Of a stretch of DNA of 5,314 nt, positions 1-5,314 are shown piece by piece. Each line of letters opens with the position of its first letter. The stretch's first letter is position 1. The notes under the pieces are model-generated. The model worked only from the letters and a program-made list of their open reading frames with translations. It was not told the DNA's origin and ran no database searches. Position numbers and translations under genes: made by a program. The stretch is from an uncultured Eubacteriales bacterium (GTDB lineage: Bacteria; Bacillota; Clostridia; Lachnospirales; Anaerotignaceae): the NCBI GenBank assembly GCA_934552695.1, contig CAKTER010000116.1, positions 1 to 5,314 on the forward strand. The letters run 5' to 3'.

Positions 1-35
1 CGGGGCCGGCAGAGAAAACCAACGGCGGTTCCCAT

Positions 36-75
36 AACCAAAACCAAGCGCCTGCGGGCGAGGCAGGCGCTTGGT
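36..75 (-). terminator. Rho-independent terminator of the export operon
   Basis: A perfect 13-bp inverted repeat, ACCAAGCGCCTGC at 43-55 and its complement at 63-75, encloses a 7-nt loop. Read on the minus strand, the stem is followed by TTTTGGTT, a short U-rich tract. It lies about 55 bases past the stop codon of the permease gene. On the plus strand the stem is followed by GTGAAAGG with no T run, so it should act only on leftward transcription. The stem and tract are seen directly; termination is inferred. Positions 1-35 hold nothing I can identify. Confidence 0.88.
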
Positions 76-130
76 GTGAAAGGGCCGGATAAAAAGGGGT
101 GTTTCCCGCAGAACCGGCTGGCTTTCCGGC

Positions 131-1339
131 TTATTCCGTCCGCAGGGCGTCGATGGGGTTTAGCTCGCTGGCTCGCTTGGCCGGCGTCCAGCCAAAAATA
201 ATGCCAACGGCGGTAGAGAACCCAAGGCCCAGCACAATGGCCCCCTCCGACAGCGTGAAAGGTACGTTGATGATGTTGTCGGCCAGGGCGGCGATGGCAA
301 TGCCCAGGATGAGGCCGAAAACCCCGCCCAGCAGCGACAAAAAGATGGATTCGATGATAAACTGCATTTGGATTTGCCGGGGCTTGGCCCCCAGGGCTTT
401 CCGCAAACCAATCTCCTTGGTGCGCTCGGTTACCGAAACCAGCATCATGTTCATAATGCCGATGCCGCCCACCAGCAAGGAGATACCGGCAATGCCGGCC
501 AGCAGCCCGGCCAGCATATTTTGGAAGGTTTGCAGGGCGTCCAGCAGGCTTTCCATGTTGATGATGGTGTAGCTGTCGTCCTTGTAGTTAACGGCGGCGT
601 TTAACACACCCTTGAGGTCGGCAATGGTTTGGGCGCTGTGCATGCTGTCTACCATGTACACATCCAGCACCGTTACCTTGGCCGCCCCCGACATATCCAG
701 GGCGTTTTTGTAGGGAATATAGGCGGTGCCTTCGGCCTTTTCCTGGCCCATCATGGCCGAAAAGGCGGCGTCCATCCCCTCTACATCCTCGGGAGCAAAG
801 TACCCTACCACGGTGTAGGCCTGCCCTTCTAAATGGATGGTTTGGCCGAGAGGGCTTTGGTAGGGGAACAGCTTTTGGCGCAGGTCGTCGTTGATAACGC
901 AGACCCGGTTTTTTTGGGCTACGTCCTGCGCACTTAAGGTGCGGCCCTCCGCCAGGGTCAGGGAGGTGGCGTTGTCAAAAAACACCTCGTTGCGGCCCTC
1001 GATGGCAATGGGCTCCACCACCCCTTTTTCGGCCGTGGCGGCGGCGGAGCGGAGGCTTACCGTGGGGGAAATGCCCGATACGTTATCGACGGCCTCCAGC
1101 TTTTGAAGCTCGGCGTCGGTGAGCCCGCGCTTTAAGGGGGTGCCGGTGGCGTAAATGCTGAGGTTGCTGGTGCCCATCTCCAAAAACTTCCGGTTGACCT
1201 CGTCGGTAATCCCGGTGAGGATGGTGATGAGGGCAATGATGGCCGCTACGCCGATGAGAATTCCCAGGGTGGTCAAAAACGACCGCATTTTGTTATCCCG
1301 GATGTTCTCCCAGCTCATGCGGATGCTTTCCTTAAGCAA
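131..1339 (-). CDS. MacB/FtsX-type ABC transporter permease
   Basis: This is the membrane subunit of a MacAB-like exporter, 402 residues. One transmembrane helix (about 21-43) is followed by a large extracytoplasmic MacB_PCD domain (about 45-270) and then three helices (about 274-300, 329-354, 366-385). This 1+3 layout is typical of MacB and LolC/E-like type VII ABC permeases. The cytoplasmic segment TERTKEIGLRKALGAKPRQI (304-323) is the conserved FtsX-domain stretch after TM2, and the C-terminus (PAKRASELNPIDALR) is the usual family ending. The start used is TTG at 1339. It overlaps the ATPase gene by 8 nt and has GGAAGGGGG 8 nt upstream. An ATG at 1318 with AAGGAAAG upstream is the alternative, but it would remove LKESIRM, which belongs to the family's conserved amphipathic N-terminal helix. 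Family members move peptides, lipoproteins or drugs by mechanotransmission; the substrate here is unknown. Confidence 0.93.
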   Translation of the reverse strand: MLKESIRMSWENIRDNKMRSFLTTLGILIGVAAIIALITILTGITDEVNRKFLEMGTSNLSIYATGTPLKRGLTDAELQKLEAVDNVSGISPTVSLRSAAATAEKGVVEPIAIEGRNEVFFDNATSLTLAEGRTLSAQDVAQKNRVCVINDDLRQKLFPYQSPLGQTIHLEGQAYTVVGYFAPEDVEGMDAAFSAMMGQEKAEGTAYIPYKNALDMSGAAKVTVLDVYMVDSMHSAQTIADLKGVLNAAVNYKDDSYTIINMESLLDALQTFQNMLAGLLAGIAGISLLVGGIGIMNMMLVSVTERTKEIGLRKALGAKPRQIQMQFIIESIFLSLLGGVFGLILGIAIAALADNIINVPFTLSEGAIVLGLGFSTAVGIIFGWTPAKRASELNPIDALRTE

Positions 1340-2027
1340 AGTCCCCGCCCCCTTCCGTTAAGCGGCCGTCCAGAATGGTTACAATCCGGCTGGCCTCTTT
1401 GGCAATATCCAGGTTGTGGGTAATCATAATAATGGTGCGGCCCTCCCGGTGCAGCTCGTGGAATAAATCCATGACCTGCCGCCCCGTGGCCTGATCCAGC
1501 GCCCCGGTGGGCTCGTCGGCCAACAGGATGGTGGGGTTGGTGGAAATGGCCCGGGCAATGGCAACCCGCTGCTGCTGGCCGCCGGAAAGCTGGTTGGGCC
1601 GGTGGTCCATTTTGGACTCCAGCCCCACCCGTTTGAGCATTTGGGCGGCCCGTTCCCGGCGCTGGGCCGGGGGCATTCCGGCGTAAATCAGGGGCAGCTC
1701 CACGTTTTGCAGGGCGGTCTGCCGGGGCAGCAGGTGGAAGGACTGGAATACAAAGCCAATCTCCCGGCTGCGGATGGCCGCCAGCTCGGTTTCCGAAAGG
1801 TCGGCAATCCGGCGGCCCGACAAAATGTATTCCCCCGAGGTGGGGACGTCCAAACAGCCAATGATGTTCATAAGGGTGGACTTGCCGGAGCCCGAGGGCC
1901 CCAGCACCGCCAAAAACTCGCCCGGATACACCGTTAGGTTGATGTGCTTTAAAACCACGGCGACCTCGTCGCCCATGGGATATTCCTTTACAATATCCCG
2001 CATGGTCAAAATCGTTTGCTGCGGCAT
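1332..2027 (-). CDS. MacB/LolD-type ABC transporter ATP-binding protein
   Basis: This is the ATPase subunit that should dimerise under the adjacent permease. Counted from the ATG at 2027 (231 residues), all nucleotide-binding motifs are present: Walker [10 protein letters not shown] (43-51), Q-loop Gln95, signature LSGGQ (147-151), Walker B ILLADEP (167-173), D-loop GALD (175-178) and H-loop His204. The residues after Walker A ([16 protein letters not shown]) are characteristic of the MacB/LolD/FtsE group. No permease domain is fused, unlike E. coli MacB. An in-frame GTG at 2036 would add three residues and lie 5 nt after the adaptor stop codon. I prefer ATG 2027 because GGGGTGA sits 5 nt before it, whereas the GTG has no good ribosome binding site. 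The 3' end overlaps the permease start, suggesting translational coupling. The active site looks complete, so it should hydrolyse ATP. Confidence 0.95.
   Translation of the reverse strand: MPQQTILTMRDIVKEYPMGDEVAVVLKHINLTVYPGEFLAVLGPSGSGKSTLMNIIGCLDVPTSGEYILSGRRIADLSETELAAIRSREIGFVFQSFHLLPRQTALQNVELPLIYAGMPPAQRRERAAQMLKRVGLESKMDHRPNQLSGGQQQRVAIARAISTNPTILLADEPTGALDQATGRQVMDLFHELHREGRTIIMITHNLDIAKEASRIVTILDGRLTEGGGDFA
1348..1356 (-). promoter_or_regulatory. Ribosome binding site for the permease TTG start
   Basis: GGAAGGGGG lies 8 nt before the TTG at 1339, within the last codons of the ATPase gene. A second purine stretch, AAGGAAAG at 1326-1333, is placed for the downstream ATG at 1318, so the exact start remains open. 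Confidence 0.45.
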
Positions 2028-2032
2028 ATTCG

Positions 2033-2039
2033 TCACCCC
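2033..2039 (-). promoter_or_regulatory. Ribosome binding site deciding the ATPase start
   Basis: GGGGTGA lies 5 nt before the ATG at 2027 and resembles the 3' part of GGAGGTGA. It overlaps the competing GTG codon at 2034-2036, whose own upstream sequence (GGAATAAGCGGG) pairs poorly with 16S rRNA. This is why I choose the ATG. Confidence 0.5.
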
Positions 2040-2041
2040 GC

Positions 2042-3271
2042 TTATTCCACTACGTTCATGTTCATCATGTTGACCATGGGATCGGAGCTGGAAAAGGTGG
2101 GAACCATCACCACATCGCCGGCGGCAAGCCCTTCGGTAATTTCCACATACACGCCGTCGGTAATGCCTAAGGTAACGGGGGTTGCTGCGGGCTTCCCCTT
2201 TTGGTCCTGCACATACACAAAGGCGCTGCCGTCGCTATCGGTTTGGATGGCCTTGGCGGTGACGGTAACCACGCCGTAAACGGCGCTGTTTGGCACCCGA
2301 ACCTCTACGCTCATACCCAGCCGCAGCTCGGCCCCGGGGTCCAGGGTCACGGTGGTGTTAAAGTAGGATACCCCGGCAACGGTGGTGGCCTCCCGGTCAA
2401 TCTTGGTGACCTTCCCGGTGACCTGCTCGTTTAGCGCCAAAATGTCGATGGTGGCTTCCTTCCCCAGCTGAATGGCTTTTAGGTCGTACTCGTCTACTTT
2501 AATCTGGACTTCCAGGGTGTCGTAGTTAATAATTTGCAAAATCTGGGTGCCCAAGGTGACGGACTCGTTTTCGGAAACGAAAAGCTCCACCACCTGCCCG
2601 TCCACCTCGGCCTTTACCGTGGTGTCGTCCAGCTGCCGCTGCAGGCTGTCCCGCTGGGCCTCGGCCTGCTTGACCTGCTCGGCGGCGGTAGCGGCGGCAG
2701 TGTCCAGGGTACGGATGAGGTTGTCCCGGGTGGTTTTGGCGGTGTTATAGGCCAGCTGGGCCGATTCCAGCGCCGTCTGCGCCTGTTCCAGCTCGGCTTG
2801 CGAGGCAGCCCCGGCTTCGGTCAGCGGCGCCGTCCGGTCGTAGGCCCGCTGGGCGGTGGTCAGGTTTAGCTCGGACGAAGCCAGCTGGGCTTCGGCTTGA
2901 GAAAGCTGGGTGTCCCGGCTAACCCCGGTGGCGCTTTCGTAGTTGATACGGGCGATTTGAAGGCTGGCCTCGGCGGCGGTCAACGAGTCCTGTAGCGTGG
3001 CGTTATCCAGCACAAAGAGCGGGTCGCCCACCTTGACCATGTCCCCCTCTTCCACAAAAAATTCTTTTACGCTTTGTGTGGACTTGCTCAGCACCATTTG
3101 ACTGTCGGCGGGGGTCACGTTGCCATCAAAGCTGTAATAGGTGACCAAATCCCGGATTTGGGCCGTTTCCTGCGAAAAAGCGGCTTTTTTCCCGTTGGAA
3201 ACAGCAACGGCCCCGGCAATTACCACAACGGCGGCTATGACCCCCAGGACGATCCAAGTTTTCTTTTTCAT
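2042..3271 (-). CDS. MacA/HlyD-family membrane-anchored adaptor
   Basis: This is the extracytoplasmic adaptor of the exporter, 409 residues and first gene of the operon. A basic N-terminus (MKKK) leads into a hydrophobic anchor (about 6-25) with no lipobox cysteine. Then come the first half of a lipoyl/biotinyl-like domain (about 58-90, with VEEGDMVKVGDPLF), an alpha-helical coiled-coil hairpin rich in Ala, Gln, Leu and Glu (about 92-218), the second lipoyl half (about 219-248), a beta-barrel domain (about 253-330) and a membrane-proximal domain (about 332-395). This is the domain order of MacA, YknX and related adaptors. The hairpin tip carries R146-x3-L150-x6-S157, the spacing of the RLS motif used by MacA/AcrA to dock on TolC. 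The tail (398-409) has four methionines. The start is fixed by AAGGAGGG 9 nt upstream. The product probably forms a hexameric ring on the permease (family knowledge). Confidence 0.93.
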   Translation of the reverse strand: MKKKTWIVLGVIAAVVVIAGAVAVSNGKKAAFSQETAQIRDLVTYYSFDGNVTPADSQMVLSKSTQSVKEFFVEEGDMVKVGDPLFVLDNATLQDSLTAAEASLQIARINYESATGVSRDTQLSQAEAQLASSELNLTTAQRAYDRTAPLTEAGAASQAELEQAQTALESAQLAYNTAKTTRDNLIRTLDTAAATAAEQVKQAEAQRDSLQRQLDDTTVKAEVDGQVVELFVSENESVTLGTQILQIINYDTLEVQIKVDEYDLKAIQLGKEATIDILALNEQVTGKVTKIDREATTVAGVSYFNTTVTLDPGAELRLGMSVEVRVPNSAVYGVVTVTAKAIQTDSDGSAFVYVQDQKGKPAATPVTLGITDGVYVEITEGLAAGDVVMVPTFSSSDPMVNMMNMNVVE

Positions 3272-3280
3272 CCGAAGGCT

Positions 3281-3288
3281 CCCTCCTT
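3281..3288 (-). promoter_or_regulatory. Strong Shine-Dalgarno for the adaptor gene
   Basis: AAGGAGGG on the minus strand, 9 nt before the ATG at 3271. It is a nearly perfect match to the anti-Shine-Dalgarno sequence and the strongest ribosome binding site in the window. Confidence 0.85.
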
Positions 3289-3336
3289 ACTTAAAACAAA
3301 CAAAACAGATACGGCATGGGCCTTGAGTTGGCCTCT

Positions 3337-3358
3337 ATTTGTATGTCAATTGTATGCC
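3337..3358. repeat. Tandem 11-bp direct repeats, possible operator
   Basis: ATTTGTATGTC (3337-3347) is followed directly by AATTGTATGCC (3348-3358), identical at 9 of 11 positions. The second copy covers the -10 of the export-operon promoter. Direct repeats one helical turn apart are the usual binding-site layout of OmpR/PhoB-family response regulators (family knowledge). That such a regulator binds here is inference; no regulator gene is in the window. Confidence 0.45.
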
Positions 3359-3377
3359 ATTTAAGGCGAGAATACAA
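3349..3377 (-). promoter_or_regulatory. Candidate sigma-A promoter of the export operon
   Basis: Minus-strand hexamers TTGTAT (3372-3377) and TACAAT (3349-3354) are separated by 17 bp. The -10 matches the consensus at 5 of 6 positions; the -35 matches only TTG. The start point would be near 3342, giving a leader of about 70 nt. The elements overlap TGTAT/ATACA repeats that could be an operator. Found by eye, not mapped. Confidence 0.5.
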
Positions 3378-3387
3378 GAGAATGTAT
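3372..3387. repeat. ATACA-N6-TGTAT inverted repeat
   Basis: ATACA at 3372-3376 and TGTAT at 3383-3387 form a 5-bp dyad with a 6-bp spacer. The left arm lies in the -35 of the leftward promoter. The same TGTAT core recurs at 3340 and 3351, so the four cores begin at 3340, 3351, 3372 and 3383, spaced 11, 21 and 11 bp. It could be a regulator half-site pair; such a short dyad can arise by chance in AT-rich promoter DNA. Confidence 0.3.
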
Positions 3388-3465
3388 AAAAAGTTGGCCT
3401 GACAAAACCGGAAGAACGTCAAAAGCGGCCGCAGCGGCGGGCGGGAAAAACGGCTGAAGAAAAGC

Positions 3466-3494
3466 TAGGAAAATGAGCGGAAACGTGGTAGAAT
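3466..3494 (+). promoter_or_regulatory. Candidate extended -10 promoter for tmk-holB
   Basis: TGGTAGAAT at 3486-3494 is an extended -10 (TG, one base, then TAGAAT with 5 of 6 matches to TATAAT). The -35 at 17 bp spacing, TAGGAA at 3466-3471, is weak, as is often the case with extended -10 promoters. Transcription would start near 3501, downstream of an in-frame ATG at 3493, which supports the tmk start at 3541. Confidence 0.45.
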
Positions 3495-3525
3495 GAGATA
3501 TCTTAAGGAAAGCAGAAGCTTGGAT

Positions 3526-3533
3526 GGGAGAGG
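3526..3533 (+). promoter_or_regulatory. Shine-Dalgarno deciding the tmk start
   Basis: GGGAGAGG lies 7 nt before the ATG at 3541. The upstream in-frame ATG at 3493 has no comparable site, and the 16 extra residues it would add do not resemble thymidylate kinases, which begin just before the P-loop. Confidence 0.75.
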
Positions 3534-3540
3534 TCTGAAT

Positions 3541-4158
3541 ATGAAAGGGAAGCTAATCACCATAGAGGGCGGCGATGGTTCGGGAAAGTCCACCCAAATT
3601 GCCCGGCTGCGGGAGGCCCTCTCCCTCCGGGGGATTGACGCCCTGTTTTTGCGGGAGCCGGGGGATACCGCCATTGGCGAAACCCTGCGGCAGGTGATTT
3701 TAAATCCCCAAAACAGTGAGATGTGCCCCGAAACCGAGACCCTGCTGTATGCCGCCTCCCGGGCCCAGCTGGCGGCCCAGGTCATGGTTCCGGCGCTGGC
3801 GGCCGGCCGGCTGGTAATCTGCGACCGGTATGTGGATTCCAGCGTGGCCTATCAGGGCTTTGGCCGGGAGCTGGGGGCCGACTATGTGCTGGCGGTGAAC
3901 CGGCGGGCTTGGGAAATGGCCCGGCCCGACCGGACGATTTATTTGGAGCTGACCCCGGAGCAGGGGCTAAAGCGGAAAACGGGCCAGCAGGCGCTGGACC
4001 GGCTGGAGGGGGCCGGAGCGGCCTTTCACCGGCGGGTGTTCGACGGGTATCGGTGGCTGTGTAGCCGGGAGCCGGAGCGGTTCCGGGTGATTAACGCCGC
4101 CCTCTCGCCGGAGGAGGTTCACGCCCAGGTGCTGCTGGCAGTGGAGGAGCTGCTGTGA
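3541..4158 (+). CDS. tmk: Thymidylate kinase (dTMP kinase)
   Basis: Cytosolic enzyme that phosphorylates dTMP to dTDP with ATP, on the path to dTTP for DNA synthesis. It has 205 residues, the normal bacterial length. Visible motifs are the P-loop GGDGSGKST (10-18), the substrate-binding REP segment (38-40, within LREPGDTAIGETLR), the DRY motif with following residues DRYVDSSVAYQG (95-106) and a LID region with basic residues around KRKTGQQALDRLE (144-156). The lack of Arg in the P-loop together with a basic LID fits the bacterial type II form. One difference from the common pattern is Asp42 where most bacterial enzymes read REPGGT. The stop codon overlaps the GTG start of holB by 4 nt, so translation of the two is probably coupled. 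A candidate extended -10 promoter lies about 50 nt upstream. Confidence 0.97.
   Translation: MKGKLITIEGGDGSGKSTQIARLREALSLRGIDALFLREPGDTAIGETLRQVILNPQNSEMCPETETLLYAASRAQLAAQVMVPALAAGRLVICDRYVDSSVAYQGFGRELGADYVLAVNRRAWEMARPDRTIYLELTPEQGLKRKTGQQALDRLEGAGAAFHRRVFDGYRWLCSREPERFRVINAALSPEEVHAQVLLAVEELL
4143..4149 (+). promoter_or_regulatory. Ribosome binding site for the holB GTG start
   Basis: GGAGGAG within the last tmk codons, 5 nt before the GTG at 4155. Together with the GTGA stop/start overlap it supports this start over an internal GTG at 4194, which lacks a good site. Confidence 0.7.
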
Positions 4159-5273
4159 GCCCAGCGGCCCGCAGCCCCAAAAAGAGCGCCCGGGTGCTGG
4201 GGGAAGGGGGGCTGGCCGGGCCGGCGTTTTTGCCGGAGCATTTGCCCCAAACCTGGGACGACCTGCTGGGGAACGAGGCCCTGAAAGGGCAGCTGGAGCA
4301 AACCCTGCTGGAGGGCCGGGCCAGCCATGCCTATTTGATTTGCGGCAGCGAGGGCATGGGCAAGCTAACGCTGGCCCTGCTGTTGGCCCGGGCCCTGCGC
4401 TGCACCGGCTGGGGGACGCCTCCCTGCGGGGCCTGCCCCAACTGTACGGCCTATGCCGCCCGGCGCTTCCATCCCGATGTGGTGTTTGTGGAGCCGGGGT
4501 GGAACGAGCGGGGAGAGCGGAAAAAGACCATAGGGGTGGACGAGATTCGGGAGCAGGTGACGGCGGCCCTAAGCCTGCGGCCCGACGGCCCCGGGAAAAA
4601 GGTGTTTCTCATCCCCCACGGGGAAAAGCTGACCCCTCAGGCCCAAAACGCCCTGCTGAAGGGGCTGGAGGAGCCTCCGGACTATGCGGTGTTTTTATTG
4701 CTGACGGAAAACCGGGAGGCTATTTTGCCTACGGTATGCTCCCGGATGGTTGCGCTGGAGCTTTCGCCCCTGCCGGAGCCGTTGCTGCTTGCGGAGCTGG
4801 AGCGGCGGACGGGAAAAAGCGGGGCCGAGGCAAGGCACATTGCGGCGGCGGCCCGGGGCAGCCTGGGCCGGGCCCTCAAGCTGGCGGCCTCCGAGGAGTT
4901 TGCGGCCCTCAGCGCAGCGGTGCGGGGCTGGCTGAGCCGGTTGGAAACGGCGGACGCCGTGGAGGCCATGCAAATGGCCGAGGAAATGAAGCCCTATCAG
5001 GGGAGCCCCGAGTTTTTGGATTTGTTTTTGGCCTGGTACCGGGATGTTTTGGCGGCCTTAACCTTGCCGGAGGGGCGGTGGGAAGCCGTGCTGTTGGATG
5101 GGGCCCGCCGGGAGGAGGTACGCCGGGCGGCAGCGGGGGAGACCATTCCCGGGGTATTTGCCCGCATCGACGCCGTGCGGCTGGCCCAGAAGCGGCTGGC
5201 GGCCAACGCCAATTTTGTTTTAACGATGGAACTACTGCTGCGGCGGCTGAAAAAACAGCCGGACGCCGTTTAA
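4155..5273 (+). CDS. holB: DNA polymerase III subunit delta-prime
   Basis: Clamp-loader subunit of the replicative polymerase: an AAA+ protein that works with delta and tau/gamma to load the beta clamp. The 372-residue chain has a roughly 33-residue N-terminal lead, then the family start (TWDDLLGNEALKGQLEQ, 33-49), HAYLICGSEGMGKLTLA (58-74) with a complete P-loop, and a zinc module with Cys83, Cys91, Cys94 and Cys97. The conserved QAQNALLKGLEEPP (162-175) is followed by an SRC-like segment, CSRM (195-198), and a helical collar domain to the C-terminus (about 215-370). The Walker B position reads LIPHGEK (152-158), where relatives have an acidic DE/DD pair, so this subunit probably does not hydrolyse ATP. 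Position after tmk and before a probable yaaT agrees with the Firmicute cluster. The start is GTG, overlapping the tmk stop. Confidence 0.95.
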   Translation: MSPAARSPKKSARVLGEGGLAGPAFLPEHLPQTWDDLLGNEALKGQLEQTLLEGRASHAYLICGSEGMGKLTLALLLARALRCTGWGTPPCGACPNCTAYAARRFHPDVVFVEPGWNERGERKKTIGVDEIREQVTAALSLRPDGPGKKVFLIPHGEKLTPQAQNALLKGLEEPPDYAVFLLLTENREAILPTVCSRMVALELSPLPEPLLLAELERRTGKSGAEARHIAAAARGSLGRALKLAASEEFAALSAAVRGWLSRLETADAVEAMQMAEEMKPYQGSPEFLDLFLAWYRDVLAALTLPEGRWEAVLLDGARREEVRRAAAGETIPGVFARIDAVRLAQKRLAANANFVLTMELLLRRLKKQPDAV

Positions 5274-5275
5274 AT

Positions 5276-5283
5276 AAGGAGAG
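5276..5283 (+). promoter_or_regulatory. Shine-Dalgarno for the truncated last gene
   Basis: AAGGAGAG sits 6 nt before the ATG at 5290 and 2 nt past the holB stop codon. It supports a real gene start at the window edge, probably in the same transcript as tmk and holB. Confidence 0.8.
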
Positions 5284-5289
5284 TGTTAT

Positions 5290-5314
5290 ATGACAGAGGT
5301 GGTGGGGATCCGCT
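5290..5314 (+). CDS. yaaT: Start of probable YaaT-like PSP1-domain protein (partial)
   Basis: Only eight codons are present (MTEVVGIR) before the window ends. Clostridial and Bacillus YaaT/RicT proteins begin with a similar strand (of the form VVGVRF), and yaaT normally follows holB in this cluster, so the identity rests mainly on position plus this short match. In B. subtilis YaaT acts with YlbF and YmcA in a complex that affects RNA processing and sporulation/biofilm control (established knowledge). The gene is 16 nt after the holB stop, with a strong ribosome binding site and no terminator between. It is cut by the window edge, not broken. Confidence 0.7.

Noticed and set aside
99..572. 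Plus-strand 157-residue open frame opposite the permease gene
   Set aside because: It is antisense to the conserved FtsX-domain region, shows no recognisable domain and has no good ribosome binding site. It is a shadow of the permease codons.
2534..2869. Plus-strand Gly/Leu-rich frame opposite the adaptor coiled coil
   Set aside because: The repetitive look comes from the antisense of Ala/Gln/Leu-rich hairpin codons, and no family is recognisable.
3319..3333. GGCC-TTGAGTT-GGCC hairpin in the adaptor leader
   Set aside because: A 4-bp stem is too short to call an attenuator or riboswitch, and no conserved riboswitch core is visible in the roughly 70-nt leader.
3344..3349. Perfect TTGACA on the minus strand as a -35 box
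   Set aside because: At 16-18 bp spacing the downstream hexamers (CTCAAG, TCAAGG, CAAGGC) do not resemble a -10. TTGTAT/TACAAT just upstream is a better pair.
3493..3540. Upstream ATG that would extend thymidylate kinase by 16 residues
   Set aside because: It lies within the candidate -10 element, before the expected transcription start, has no ribosome binding site, and the extra residues are not family-like.
4340..5293. Long 317-residue open frame on the plus strand inside holB
   Set aside because: Its product is a Gly/Ala/Arg-rich low-complexity string with no motifs, as expected from reading GC-rich coding DNA out of frame. The overlapping holB frame carries all the conserved delta-prime motifs.

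Overview
The window looks like chromosomal DNA from a fairly GC-rich low-oxygen Firmicute, most plausibly a clostridial gut lineage such as Oscillospirales (inference). The main reason is the rightward block tmk–holB–(start of yaaT). This is a shortened form of the Bacillus/Clostridium cluster tmk-yaaQ-yaaR-holB-yaaT. Strong AAGGAG-type ribosome binding sites, frequent GTG/TTG starts and G/C-rich third positions fit this. I see no insertion sequence, phage gene, tRNA, rRNA or CRISPR array.

Left part (about 36–3377, minus strand): a three-gene MacAB-type export operon. In transcription order it encodes a membrane-anchored HlyD/MacA-family adaptor (2042–3271), a MacB/LolD-type ABC ATPase (1332–2027 or 2036) and a MacB/FtsX-type permease (131–1339). 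The genes are packed tightly, with a short gap and then an 8-nt overlap. They end at a near-ideal 13-bp hairpin terminator (36–75). E. coli MacB carries the ATPase and permease in one chain; here they are separate, as is usual in Firmicutes. The predicted machine is a dimeric ATPase and permease pair in the membrane that moves a substrate already outside the membrane through a ring of adaptors. The substrate cannot be read from the sequence.

Middle (3272–3540): a 269-bp divergent control region. It holds a candidate promoter for the export operon (TTGTAT, 17 bp, TACAAT), two tandem 11-bp repeats overlapping that promoter, and an extended -10 promoter for the rightward genes.

Right part (3541–5314, plus strand): thymidylate kinase (tmk), then the delta-prime subunit of the DNA polymerase III clamp loader (holB) overlapping it by GTGA, then the first eight codons of a probable yaaT (PSP1-domain protein) cut by the window edge. 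These are housekeeping genes for dTTP supply and replication.

I do not see a clearly new system. The points most worth a second look are the 11-bp phased repeats in the divergent promoter region, a TolC-docking-type RLS motif in the adaptor of a presumably monoderm organism, and a delta-prime subunit with an intact P-loop but no Walker B acids.
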